A DNA stretch of 64,000 nt from Uloborus plumipes (lineage: Eukaryota > Arthropoda > Arachnida > Araneae > Uloboridae), in the NCBI GenBank assembly GCA_038373865.1, contig JAXGGA010001131.1, positions 103,858 to 167,857 of the forward strand, in the 5' to 3' direction. Every line of letters starts with the position of its first letter. The stretch's first letter is position 1. The translations under genes and the position numbers were made by a program. This document shows, one piece after another, positions 47,172-59,365 of the stretch. Below the pieces are notes generated by a model. That model saw nothing but the letters and a program-made list of their open reading frames with translations, was not told where the DNA came from and did not search any database.

Positions 47172-49104
47172 TTTATGCCAAAAACTGCGCAAAAACTTAA
47201 GGTATTTTTTTCATAAAGTTTATAAAACGTGTATTTAAATATGTATTTTATATATTTCAATTGTTTCATAATTATTGCTTTTTATTCTGTTAGTTACTAA
47301 TTTTCTTTTAACAAGTACAAGTACACATTGTACTGTACTGGACTGTTTATTTTTGTTCTTACAAAGCAACGCGTATTGCGCAGAAAAAGAAATATCGTTT
47401 AAAAATGGTCAATAATTTTGTCACATTAAAATATATGCATAAAATAGAAAAAAAAAAGCTTCTTGTGCAAACAATGCAATAATTTTAACAATAAAAAACA
47501 ATAATAAAGGCAACCAATGAAGATCAAAAAAGGAAAGAAAGAGATTCTAAATTCAGGGTTACATTGTTTCTGGACAAAGCTGCCCTCATGAATAGGACGT
47601 ATGATTCCATCGTAAAAGAGATTTTTATCGTTAAAAAAAATGAGCACACATATAAATAATGTCACTAACATTAGAAAATTAGAAGAAAGCTCATGCGTGA
47701 TGTGAAAGAGAACTTAAAATTGTTTTATAGAAGTAGATTTTTTTTAAATTATAGCCAGAAGTGTTGTCAAAGAAATTACAATAACTTAACAAAGTTGTGC
47801 TGGGTAAAAAGACTTGAATAAGTCAAAAAAAAAAAGCGTATGTAAATGTAAATTACTGTGTACTAATTTGTGAAATGATTTCACTATGAAAAGTTTGATG
47901 TATCTTTTTTTTTCAAGCACCTTAAAAATTTTGCTTGGTAGCATTACGATTTTCTTTCTTTTTGCGTTATTTTTATTGTTTTCTCCACACCAAAATAGAG
48001 ACAGGATGCTTTTATTTAAAAAGGCACTTTAATTCAATTTAAAAAGGTACTTTTTGATAGAAATTTTATTATTGAAAAGATGCTCTTCATTTATTTATTT
48101 ATTTTCCTTTTTTTTTTTTTTTTTTTTTTTTTGTAGTAATGTATGCTTACAAAATCCAAGAATTTTTTGATAGTAATTATTCTTTTAAGTAAAGAAAAAC
48201 TTTTTAATGTTTAGTTTTAAAAATTATTTTAAAAACATTTTAAAAATTAGATTTATCTTTGAACTAACTAAATTCTCGTGGATAAGGGAAAAACGAGGGA
48301 GTTTCAAGGCCAGACTTTCGTGAACCTTTACTGTTCGAAAAAAGTTTGCTTTTGTGGTACACTTTTGTTAAAACTTCAAAAGGGCAAGGAAGGCGCATTA
48401 AGAAACTCAGATAAGAGGGCAGGGTGCAGCGCCCTCCTAAAAATGCCTGGGGAAAACACTATATTTTACACCAATAAATAATTTTTCACCCGTGTTGCAG
48501 CTCATTTTTGAGCGAGCTACTACTAAGAAATTTCCTCTCGATGGTAGACAGACGTCTTACTTCTTTAAAAGTAGTATTTTATTTTTAAAAAACTTCGAAA
48601 TATTCTTTAAAGTTTTTATCGGTATTTTATATATTACGTACCTGCTCGACTTAATCACTCGTTTTCTATATTATTCTGCTTGAAAACTTTTACGAGTATT
48701 TATTTTTTAACAGAATGAATAGGGTTTATAGATAATAAATGCAAATATTGAACTAATTTGGAAGTGATTTGTGAACTATGCAGTTTTCTATTTAAAGATT
48801 TATCCTTTAGTCGTACATATTTTTTTCAAAAATAATAACATTTTCTTTCATTATATTGTTTATCGTTTTGGACATTGTTAAAAGTGCTCCGTGCACATTA
48901 AAAGTTTGGAAACGCTGCTTTCAACAGTAGAAGACTCCTAACTCAATCCTTTCGGAAAACGAAAATAGAACACAAAAAATTGAGCGCATTTGTCCGCCTA
49001 AACTGCCTACCTAAAATCGTTTACAAAAGACTAAACGAATAAGTTGCATTATTGCTTTGTGTCAGGGCATTTTCCTGTCAACAACCCACCCCCATCAACA
49101 GTGC
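47172..49104. other. Non-coding, no gene seen
   Basis: AT-rich with a poly(T) tract at about 48,108-48,132. A 67-codon plus frame at 48,278-48,481 has no recognisable domain. Confidence 0.4.
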
Positions 49105-49190
49105 TGACATCATTATGTCACAAACCGAAATGAACCTACATTTCATTGTTCGTAGAGGGTATATAAATCATTAGAATGTCCACATTCAGA
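49105..49190 (+). promoter_or_regulatory. Candidate TATA-type core promoter
   Basis: TATATAAA at 49,160-49,167 lies 28 bp before TTCAGA, an initiator-like site (A at 49,188). Upstream, TGACATCATTATGTCA (49,105-49,120) is a near-palindrome like AP-1/CRE sites. Downstream, CGAGTCACGTGACTCG (49,295-49,310) is a perfect 16-bp palindrome around the E-box CACGTG. Spacing and order fit a promoter reading rightward. The next supported plus exon is at 53,945, but no good donor with a matching ATG is seen between. Confidence 0.4.
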
Positions 49191-49310
49191 GAACTCTGCT
49201 TTTCCCAACTGTCACATGTACATTAAAAAAAAAAAGTCGAAAAGATTCAGTGGCAAAACGTAGTTCGAATGTCAAACGACTTTTACCAACCATCCGAGTC
49301 ACGTGACTCG

Positions 49311-50061
49311 AGTTCGAATGTGGAGCAGAGCCTCCTCTAGAACTTCTGCGGACTCATCTCATACTCTTCTTGACCCTTCCGACCTGATTCTACTTCTTGT
49401 TTCATCAGATAGTTGCCCAACTGGAACTTTGAATGGAGAATGATTGTTAAGTTAATCCAGCGGAATTGGCCCATTTCGCTGCCCATGTTGCCACTTAGTC
49501 ATTTGAAATATTTTTTGCAACCCATCAATTAAATGGCCTTTCGTGACACGTAAATCTATTCATTCTACTTATCCATCGTTTATCTCTTAGGTATACCCTT
49601 TTAATTGAATTTCTATTCAGAAATTAATATTTATCGGAAACCTAGCAATGTCACTTACTTCATAAAAAAACTATTAACATAATAATTTCCTTCCACTACT
49701 GTATGTTCACACGTAAAAAATTATTTTCAGACTGAAAAAGTTTTCTTTTAATATTGTAACGAGTCCGTAGCACCTTCAACTTTCTTTAAATGAGCATTCC
49801 AATCTTGAGGAAGTAACTATAAATTTATTTACAAGTATGTACACTATTTACAATAGGAGCGGGAAACAATTGCTAAACATCCAGCAATTAGGTAGCAAAC
49901 AGTACACTGTACTCTCAACAGTAACTCAGCACCACGTATCTAACGTGAACAGTAATTAAGAAATTACAAAAGCAAAACAAGCATTCGCCCAAAGCGAATA
50001 TAACGAGCGAGCTTCTCAGAAATCAAATCTGAAAACAACTGACTAAAAACTGTGTTCAAGG
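49311..50061. other. Non-coding, no gene seen
   Basis: No exon with a convincing donor found. AT-rich beyond 49,500. Confidence 0.35.
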
Positions 50062-50069
50062 CTATTTAT

Positions 50070-52854
50070 TAGGGTGGCGCGAAAAAAACAAAGTTTTTAT
50101 TTTCGAATCGTAATAGTGCGGAAAAGTTGCGATTGGTGAAGAGTTACAAAACAAAACAAAAATTTTTGAAATCGGATACTATCTTCCGTTCCCGCAACGA
50201 GCCTGAAATTTTGAAAAAATGAAAATTTTCATGTGTTTTTAGCGATTTTTTAAAATTTTTGTTTTAAAGTTTTATTTTAATGCTCTTGGACGGAAAAGTT
50301 ACGTTTGGTGAAACCTTCTGAAATTTTGAAAAATATATTGAAATCGAGTAATACCTTCTGATCCAGGAACAAGCCAGAAAAACCAAAAAATTATAAAATT
50401 TCAGCTTTTTTTGGGGTGATGAAAAAAAATTAAAAAACATATGTTCTCATTTTTTTTTTCTTTTTTACCGGGTATCATAGCGTAAAGCCTTTTAAAAAGC
50501 ACTATATTACTCTTAAACATTAATTTTTTTCTTGATTTTTCAGGTATCTTCTAAACATGCAAAACTACCATTTTTTACAACAATGAAACATTTTCAAATA
50601 ATCGAAAGTTATAAAATATTTTCCAAAATTTCTGCAATCCAGTACAAAAATCCACTAAATAAAACATCCACTCCTAAAATAAACGCTAATTTTAATCACT
50701 AAACTATAAACAATTTTAATACCTAACTAATTATATACAGTTTCTTAATCCCCTTTTGTAGTCTGTGCCTTCTATAATTATGTTACCTAACTTAACTGAC
50801 TACCCACAGAATCCTTTAACATTAATTTAATTAGAAACTTATTTTAAAATTAAAACTTTTTTAAAGTTAAACCTAGTTAGGTTAGGTAGTGTATAGAATG
50901 ACACAGCAAAATGCAATTAAAAATTCATAAACTAACATATAATGAGGTAGGTATTAAAATAGTTTATCGTTTAGGGATAAAAAATATTGTTCATCTTATG
51001 AGTGAGTGTTTTGTTCAATGGATTTTTGTACTGAAAAAGTTAAACAAATTTAATAATTAGGTATGGGTAAAAAAATTTATGTAAATGTTATCTATTATTT
51101 TTTGCTTTTTAGTTGCTTTTAGTTTGCTTTAAGGTTATCTTGGTGCCTAGCCTACAGTAACACAGTCCCAGGCAAAGTGGGGCAAGGTATAACAAAAATT
51201 AAGGATTGGAAAGCATTTGACAAGGAGAGGGCACTACTTCCCCACACACCCCTATTAGCCTTATGCAAAAAATTTTAAAACATGTTATCATGACAATTGA
51301 ACATTTGAAACACGATTGCAGAGAAACTTGTGCTTAAAAGGTTACTATAAGCATCTTGGTGATGATTTTGGAACACATTTCATATGAAAGCCATAAATAT
51401 AAGGAATGTATTAGTGTAGAAGACAAAACAAATTTTAGATTTTGTTGATTTCTAATTTTTCATGCACAAATAAATAATTAAATTTAAGTTTAAAAAACTA
51501 AAAAATACGCTTTTAGAGTTAATCAAACTATAAAGCTTTAAACCATTTCAAATTATAAGTTTACATGCACCTTATAATACATCAACATGTAATATAGTTT
51601 AGCCTTTAGTACTAATAATAGCATTCAATAACATCAACATGTCATCATATAGTTTAGCCTTTAGTATTAACAATAGTATTAAATATATCACTTTTATATT
51701 TTTAAAGAACGTGAATTTTATCTTTTATTCAGAGTTACATACATACTGACAAACCCACATGTGAAACTATTAAAAACGTATTAAAAACAAAACCGCCATT
51801 AAAAAACAACTGGGAGCTAAACAGAAAAAAATAATACATAATATTTACATACAACTTCATACCCATACCTAATTATTAAATTTGTTTAACTTTTTCAGTA
51901 CAAAAATCCATTGAACAAAACACTCACTCATAAGATGAACAATATTTTTTATCCCTAAACGATAAACTATTTTAATACCTACCTCATTATATGTTAGTTT
52001 CTGAATATTTAATTGCATTTTGCAGTCTCATTCCATACACTACCTAACCTAACTAGGTTTAATTTTAAAAAAGTTTTAATTTTAAAATAAGTTTCTAATT
52101 AAATTAATGTTAAAGGATTCTGTGGGTAGTCAGTTAAGTTAGGTAACATAATTATAGAAGACACAGACTACAAAAGGGGATTAAGAAACTGTACATAATT
52201 AGTTAGATATTAAAATTGTTTATAGTTTAGTGATTAAAATTAGTCTTTTTTTTTTGGAGTGGGTGTTTTATTTAGTGGATTTTTGTACTGGATTGTAGAA
52301 ATTTTGGAAAATATTTTATAACTTTCGATTATTTGAAATGTTTTCATTGTTGTAAAAAATGGTAGTTTTGCATGTTTAGAAGATACCTGAAAAATCAAGA
52401 AAAAGAATTAATGTTTAAGAGTAATATAGTGCTTTTTAAAAGGCTTTACGCAATGATACCGGGTAAAAAAGAAAAAAAATGAGAACATTTTTTTTTTAAT
52501 TTTTTTTTCATCACCCCAAAAAAAGCTGAAGTTTTATAATTTTTGGTTTTTCTGGCTTGTTCCTGGATCAGAAGGTGTTATTCAATTTCAGTATATTTTT
52601 CAAAATTTCAGAAGGCTTCACCAAACGTAACTGTCCAAGAGCATTAACATAAAACATTAAAACAAAAATTTTAAAAAATCGCTAAAAACACATGAAAATT
52701 TTCATTTTTTCAAAATTTCAGGCTCGTTGCGGGAACGGAAGATATTATCCGATTTCAAAAATTTTTGTTTTGTTTTGTAACTCTTCACCAATCGCAACTT
52801 TTCCACACTATTACGATTCGAAAGTAAAAACTTTGTTTTTTTCGCTCCACCCTA
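50070..52854. mobile_element. 2.8-kb foldback transposon with ~1-kb inverted arms
   Basis: Left arm 50,070-51,069 and right arm 51,860-52,854 are inverted copies, near-identical by eye (the outer ends read TAGGGTGGCGCGAAAAAAAC and TAGGGTGGAGCGAAAAAAAC). The exact 8-bp direct repeat CTATTTAT flanks it (50,062-50,069 and 52,855-52,862), which fits the hAT group. The roughly 790-bp spacer has no transposase, only AT-rich sequence with a small duplication near 51,577-51,690 (ACATCAACATGT twice). A transcript across it would form a kilobase hairpin. Confidence 0.95.
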
Positions 52855-52862
52855 CTATTTAT

Positions 52863-53944
52863 ACACGGAAAGAAATGTCCACAATATTCTAGCAAAATCC
52901 GGAGTGTTCGTTCATTCACAAACTTACATAATCCATTCAAAAATTCCAGCAAATAAAAAGAAAAAAACCACTCCGAGCGAAAAATGTCTTCATGCTTATT
53001 AAATGTAGGGCAAGTGTAAAAACTACAAAGTGTTACAGGGTCGGTATACAAATGGCAGAAGTGATATCTTCAGATACTTTTGCAACATGTCGCCAGATAA
53101 AACCAAAACTAGTAAAAATGATGTAAAGCAGGAAAAACAACAACTATTTACAAGATTTGTAACAATATCATAATAGTGTTGATACTAATAGCGCATACTA
53201 GTATATGCTAAAATCTTGAAAAACAGAGAACTCTGGCAAATTATTACCTGATTGGTTTTCCTGGTTTGCCTCAGGAAATAAATATTTAATATTTTTGTTA
53301 AGAGGTTGTAATAAGCTTACTTCTCTCTCTCTCTCCCTTTTTTTTCGAAGATTCAGTTGCTACGGATAATTTTTTTCTGCCAATTAGTGCCCATTAAAGA
53401 GCAGTCCCGGTAAAAGTCAGTCAGGAATGTATCAGGAACATTCACAGAAAAACTAGATTTGTTTATAGTTTATCATGCACTTTCCTGATTTGCCAAGAAA
53501 GTAATAGAAGCAAATATGGCGAATGCTAAAACAGAATTGCAAACAAATAAGGAACAGCCATATTTACAGGTCATTCCTGCAAAACTACGATGTAAAGAAA
53601 TTGCATTTCGTCTTTGTTTGGGGTTCAGTCAATCCAAACGGCTATAGTTAAGCTGAAGACAAAACACTTAATAAAAAGCAGAGTATGTTTTGACACTGCC
53701 CCACTGGTATCGAAAAATGTTTTTGCAACAGTAAGAAATCTACATTCATAAAACTTGTAGCCATTGAGATAACTTTTTTGCAAAGATTCTTGATTTCCAC
53801 AGGAATCTGGTGGAAATCTGAAATTCTGGAATATTTCCCTGTAGTATTCTGTGACGTTTAATAATTTTCTTACTGTTAGGTCTGCTAAAAAAATAAGACC
53901 TATCTGTAATAAAAGTTTCTAAAGATTATGTTCTTATTTTGCAG
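52863..53944. other. Non-coding upstream of the first supported coding exon
   Basis: Contains (CT)n near 53,321-53,335. The end, TTATTTTGCAG at 53,934-53,944, is a good acceptor, so the region is probably intron. An 88-codon minus frame at 52,785-53,051 overlaps the foldback arm and is not supported. Confidence 0.5.
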
Positions 53945-56900
53945 AATCCTTTTCGGAACCTGACACTTTCAACATGCTTCACTCTTCTAATCGTCCTCTG
54001 CAGTCTGGAAAGAAGTTCCTACGCTTTAGAAGCTGATTTGATCGCTGCTGAAAGCATCGCAGTGTCCAACTATAAAATACAGGCTTTGTCTTCAGCTGGT
54101 GACAGACGTTATGGTTATCCCTACGCGATAGCCCCCACGCTTCCGCCATTTCTCAAAGCCAGATCAGACGACGATTACGAAAATGAAGCTTCTGACGAAG
54201 TCGAAGCTCTCAGTCCAGTAAGTGGATATGTCATAAATTTACAATTTACAGACTCAGGAACTATTTATCTTTGAGAAATTGAAAAGAGATGGGCCAAATT
54301 ATAAAATGAGTAGTCAAATTACAGATGAAAAAGTGCACCAGCCTTTAAAAAAAAACTACAGAACGCAATTACGCCTATTACGTTTTACGTCTACAAGTAA
54401 AATTAATTTAACATTTATTATAGTACTCGATTATAAAATACCGCATGACTTATTTGATCATCAATGTTCTGTTATCAAAATGAATTGTATGATATGTCCG
54501 ACAATTGACTATTTTTTCTAGCTCGTAAAATGCAATGAATTGTACAAACACACAGATAATTTTGTAATTGTCTCCTAAGTTCAGGAAAATTTTCCAGTGG
54601 TAGTCCCGTGGCTTCCAGCCTGTGCTACGCTGAGTACTTGGGAGCTTTGCTTTCACTCCTCCTGATCTGAATTAACCACGCTGAAAGCTTATACATTTTT
54701 TCTCACCAAGCAATGAGTTATGAACTAAAAAAGATTTCTCACTCACTCCCATCGGCTGTGATGACAACAGGGGCGGCCCTAGCGGTGGACATTCCAGACC
54801 CCTGTCCGGGGCGGTAAATCTTAGGGGCGGCATTTTGGTTCAAATACCTGAAATAAATTTTTGTTTAAGAAAAGAAAATGTATAAAACTATTTAACAAAC
54901 ATCATTCTTTTTGTAACTTGGTATCTTGAAAAGTATGAATGTAGGAATAGCTAAGTGTGTCATTTAAATGTATCCACTTCAACACAACACAGCATTTTTG
55001 GCTTTTGCAACATTGCTTATTAAAATAAATGGATCTTTAGAAACTAAAATATTAACGGAGACACAAGAAAAAAAACTAACTACTTTAGACAGTTTTTTTA
55101 AGCATGTAAAGATTTTGAAATTGTTGCTAGGAGACAGTGGAGCCCCGAACATAGTTTTTTGGGAGGAGAAAAATTTCACAACTCACCAAATGAAGCAATA
55201 ATTTCTACCGAATCTAAAGCAGTGAAAATTTGCCGAATAAGAAATGTTTTTAGGAGGCTACAGAGTGTCCTCTCATCGGGGCATACGTGATAAAATATTT
55301 GAAAATAATATTGACTGATAGGAATCACGGCATATAACTGCGTTTGATCTAGCACAGAGGTCGTCAGCCTATAGGTTCTGGGAACCCCTTAGGGTTTCCC
55401 AGCTCAAATAATCCGTAGAAAATGAGATTTTTTTTTTTTTAAGTTTTTTTTAGTTCTCTGAATATTCTGCAGATTTTTTTGAAGCTTGTTCCCAATATGG
55501 TTAAATTTGCTGCTGATTTTTAAAAGCTTTTTAGCACATTATTTTTTGCTGGATTTTTGAAAATTCTGAAAGGACTCAGCTCGTGATCAGTATTTGCTCA
55601 ATTATAGTGCCAAACATTAAAATTACAGTTTTTATGAAAGATCAAATATTTTTTAATATTTCCAAATAATTTTTTAAAATATCCTCCTACTTAGAAAGAG
55701 AAATTATCTTGAATCTAAACTATTTTTTGCAACTGACACCTCTGAACTCTTGATAATTTAAAGAAAACATCAAATTCATATAACTCTATACTGACAAGAG
55801 CGGCTGGAAAGTGTCTAACATACAGGTTTTTCTATAGTCTTTGAAAATAAATGTCTTTAAAACTCCTTGAAAAGTGCTACAAATTTATTTCTTATCAAGT
55901 GTATGAAATGAACCATTAATTTTCCGAACTCTTGGGATGTTACTCTCCTGATTTCTAAGTCTTTACACCATTTCTTTCAAACAATTTAATGCATATTTTC
56001 CCGATTGATCATGTTACATTTAGTACAGTGCTGTGTTAGACGGTGGGTAGGAGCGACGATCAAACATTAATTATATACCGAAAACCGATGTGAGCAAGAG
56101 ACGATGTGTTTTCTTTTCCCTTCCCAAGTTCTTTTCTCTGTCGATTAATGTCAACGACTTGCAGAATCACAAGCACGAGCAATTTCTATTTTGATTGATT
56201 TTAATTTGCATAAGAAGGCAAAATTTTTAAAAAGTTTTTGTTTGCTTGTTTTTCTCCTGATATTTTTGTAGTCTTGATTATTCCTCATAAGGCCTCAAAA
56301 TGCAAAATTTTAGATCACTTTTTCAAATTTTTTCTCGGGGGAGAAACCCCCGAACCCCCTCAAGTTACACATATTTTTTACTAAATTTAAAGTCGTCACT
56401 GCATCATTTTCTTCATGCCCATCCAGCTTCAAAAGTTTCTGAAAAAACATAACTAAATACACAAAAAAAAAAAAAAGAGAAAAGCCAGCAGGAGCAATAA
56501 AAGAAAGAGAAAAAGAAACATGAGGTTCTGTATCATGAGTTTCACGGACTACAAGAGGGGTCCCATATTTAAAACAGCGTAGGGTCTAATTCGGTCAAAT
56601 CCTACTCTGAATGTAGGAGTTTACTTTGTCACGCTGTTTTTAATTTACAACATTTATTTATTGGCTCGTATTTATCAGCAGTTTTTTCTTTTCAAACTTT
56701 AATCGGGAAGAGGGGCGGTGTTTTGAATTTTTGTCCAGGGCGGCAAAACTGCTAGGGCCGCCCCTGGATGACAACAGCCGAAGATGAAAGACTACCTAGG
56801 CAAAAAATTATCCTCTGTCAAAGTAAAATTATAACAAGAATTAACGTGTAGTCTACGAATTTGATGATAGTTGCTGTCACCAGAATAGATGTGAGATCAA

Positions 56901-59365
56901 CACTGACGTTATCAAATCTGCCTCCAACAAAAATACATACTAGCGATTCCAGAATTACAGACATCATGCAATTTTACCAGTATTATCATCCATAAACAAT
57001 CAGTATTTTTTAGGAACAGGGCAGTAAAAGAAAGATATTAGAGTTAAATTTTATTTGGAAAAAATATTAAAACAATCCAAGTAATTTTTAGATGTTTGCA
57101 TTAACAATTAAAATATAGCTCAGATTATGGATTTTTAATATCGAAATTACATACAACGGCTTAGACTTAGAGATATGGACTCTCTCACTTACTTCCAGGA
57201 AACACGAGAGCCAAGTCAGGCAGGCCTATTGTTAGTTTAGTTGCCGTGTCCCTCTCTTCTCCTAAAACATATAAAATTCATGCAACTCCGATTTTGAACC
57301 GGACCCTCCAAAGGGACGAACCTCTAGTCGGCCCTGTTTATAGCTCACCCCTGAAAAAAATTATTTCTTCTTTCCCTTAATTACTAGTCTTGAACATCGT
57401 ATGATATAAGCCTTAAGAGGTCCATCCTTACGAATCAATTCAAAAGAAAAATTGCTTGTTGATTCTAACAGTTTGGGAACTAATTTAAGGAAAAGCTTTA
57501 AATGATTAAATATTCGGTAATTATTATGACAAAACTTATTGCTTTGTTTTTTGCTCTATTTCAGGCTAAAACTTTTGGAAGTAGAATCGATTCCAAAGAC
57601 GAAGGAATTCCCTTGAAAAAGCAAAAAAAGACTAAAGTTCCATACACTTACGGCGCAACCCGACGCCAAAGCTACGACGAGGACTCATCGTCAGAAAAAA
57701 GGTTGCAAGGATATCGGGAGCCCAAGTACAGGAACTTCGACGAACTGGAGACGAGATTCATGCCAAGGAGGGTCGACTACAGCGTTCCATACTCGGAGTA
57801 TGCGTACCCAAAATCTCGAAGACCTGTCGTATCCCAGAGAGACCCTTATTTGACTCCTGGCGCTGTTACACCAGACACATTTTACCCGAAAGTGAATAGT
57901 TATCCATCTACATACGGCAAGAGGTAAAGTTGTATGAATGTACTTATTGTACCTCAGAACCAGACTAACGTAAGTCCATTTTTGTAACTTATCAAGAGAA
58001 GGGAAAAACGATTGTCGGATACATGCAAAGGATGGGACTCGCGCTCTTTTAACGCAGCTAAATCATTGTGAAGGAATCAGTTTTATAGAATACTGTTTTC
58101 ATGAGTCAATGCGGAATAGGATTCTGCATACAATGCACTGATAAAGTGAAAATCGCCATTTTTGGACTTACGTCGTTCTGGTTCTAAGGTACAGATATTG
58201 CACCTTATTTCTACCAGGGACGGATACAAGGAAGAGGCGATCGCCCCTCCCTTGAGGAGCTCACCACTAGTAATTTTTCAACACTGAAGTCCAAAAAAGG
58301 CATTTTTAGACTAAACAGAAGAGGTTTAGGCTCTCCTCAGAACACATTCCACAATTGAAGTCCAACACGTATGAGGTCAGCACTAAAAAACCAAGATGTA
58401 AAGGATATGTAATAAATCAATTGCTCCTCCATAGAAACATTTCTAGATCCGCCCTTGATTTCTACAGGCGTTTCATTTTCTCGATTGATGGGCATGTTTT
58501 GTTACATGTACAATCGGTGCCATGTGCAAACATCCCTGGCATTTGTTTGTGGTCTGTAATATAAAAACGAACACCAATACTAGGAACGTGGTTGGACTAA
58601 AAAACAAAATTCTGAATTCAAAAATAATTTGTGGAAAATGTAAATTATTTTAATTCTTTCAGTAAAAGTTTGGAATTAACTTACCGAGCTCTCCCCTCCT
58701 AATACGTGAGATTTAACTCTGGTACTTTTAGATTGGCGGTCAAGCCCTGCTCCTCCTCCAGAGTCTTTGGTTTTAACATTAGTACCAATTCTAATATGGT
58801 AATTTACCATAAAGTCAGTTATAACCAAGCACAATGCCCCCCTCCCCCACACACAGAGGGTCGTGCTAGTTGGGATAGTGCGGCCACACCAATTAGCTCC
58901 TGGAGATATCTTATCCTCTGACAAAACTATTTATCTTTCCTTATATTTCACAGGGATCCAAGCATTAGTTATGGAGCAGGGAGATACGAAGATCCCAGCA
59001 ACTACCACAGCGAACACATACACGGTGGCAACTACGGACTGGGAAACAGTTACGGAACAGGCAGCAGCTACGGACCTGCACCTTCCAAGTACCCATCCGC
59101 AGGGGGCCATTACGAATACCAAGAAGATTACGCTATCGAGAGCAACAAGCCAATCATAGGCGACATCAGAAAGAGACTTTTGGATTATGCCGGAGCCTCT
59201 GACCTCTACGAAGGGGAACCCGATTATTTGCGGGAGGTTGCGCGCAACAAGCACAAGTATGGCAGCCTTGGCAATGATTATTATTCGTATGGAGGGTATA
59301 AGTCGTCTTACGGAGAGTATCCGTATGAATCGAAAATAAATGTTGTTAAGAAAGCAAGATCATGA
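53945..59365 (+). CDS. Secreted, Tyr/Gly-rich propeptide-like protein (5' exon missing), three exons
   Basis: Exons 53,945-54,217, 57,565-57,923 and 58,954-59,365 join in phase. The junctions are CCA|GTAAGT to TTTCAG|GCT (phase 0) and AG|GTAAAG to TTCACAG|G (rebuilding an Arg codon). The product is 347 residues plus a start from an upstream exon. The first residues (NPFRNLTLSTCF, then a Leu/Ile/Val core, then RSSYA) form a signal peptide, likely cut before LEADL. The mature part is acidic and then rich in Tyr, Gly, Ser and Pro, with dibasic sites in DRR-YGYPY, TRR-QSY, EKR-LQGY, PRR-VDYS, SRR-PVV, GKR-DPS and RKR-LLDY; GKR would give a C-terminal amide. This resembles precursors cut by furin-type convertases, but I do not recognise the family. 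A structural secreted protein (cuticle or silk-gland type) is the alternative. Stop TGA at 59,363-59,365. Confidence 0.8.
54218..57564 (+). other. Intron between coding exons 1 and 2, 3.35 kb
   Basis: GTAAGT donor and TTTCAG acceptor. About 2.0 kb of it is the hAT element at 54,768-56,766. Short frames starting at 54,279 and 54,968 are intronic or inside the element. Confidence 0.8.
54768..56766. mobile_element. hAT-type transposon, 1,999 bp, intronic
   Basis: Ends CAGGGGCGGCCCTAGCGGT / ACTGCTAGGGCCGCCCCTG, exact 8-bp duplication GATGACAA at 54,760-54,767 and 56,767-56,774. Inside, a 77-codon frame (54,968-55,201: ILTETQEKKLTTLDSFFKH) may be a scrap of transposase, but no diagnostic hAT block is seen. 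Probably a decayed or internally deleted copy. Confidence 0.93.
57952..58189. mobile_element. TA-flanked MITE (family A, copy 1)
   Basis: Ends CCTCAGAACCAGACTAACG and CGTCGTTCTGGTTCTAAGG; TA at 57,950-57,951 and 58,190-58,191. Begins 28 bp after a splice donor. Longer relative of 62,439-62,570. Non-coding. Confidence 0.9.
58215..58457. mobile_element. hAT-like MITE (family H3, copy 2)
   Basis: Ends CAGGGACGGATACAAGG...GATCCGCCCTTG, exact 8-bp repeat ATTTCTAC at 58,207-58,214 and 58,458-58,465. Shares CGATCGCCCCTCCCTTGAG with 25,051-25,330. Confidence 0.93.

Larger units (their letters stand above)
57924..58953 (+). other. Intron between coding exons 2 and 3, 1.03 kb
   Basis: GTAAAG donor and TTTCACAG acceptor. 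Two elements (57,952-58,189 and 58,215-58,457) make up nearly half of it. Confidence 0.8.

Noticed and set aside
53945..54150. Assignment of the secreted protein to NPLP1-type precursors (from NYKIQALSSAGD and KYGSLGN)
   Set aside because: The likeness is only a few residues and could be chance; no repeated peptide supports it.
54279..54521. 80-codon plus frame after coding exon 1
   Set aside because: Lies in the intron behind a GTAAGT donor and shows no domain.
58863..59159. 98-codon plus frame (Thr-rich)
   Set aside because: Out-of-frame shadow of coding exon 3; the real frame ends at 59,365.
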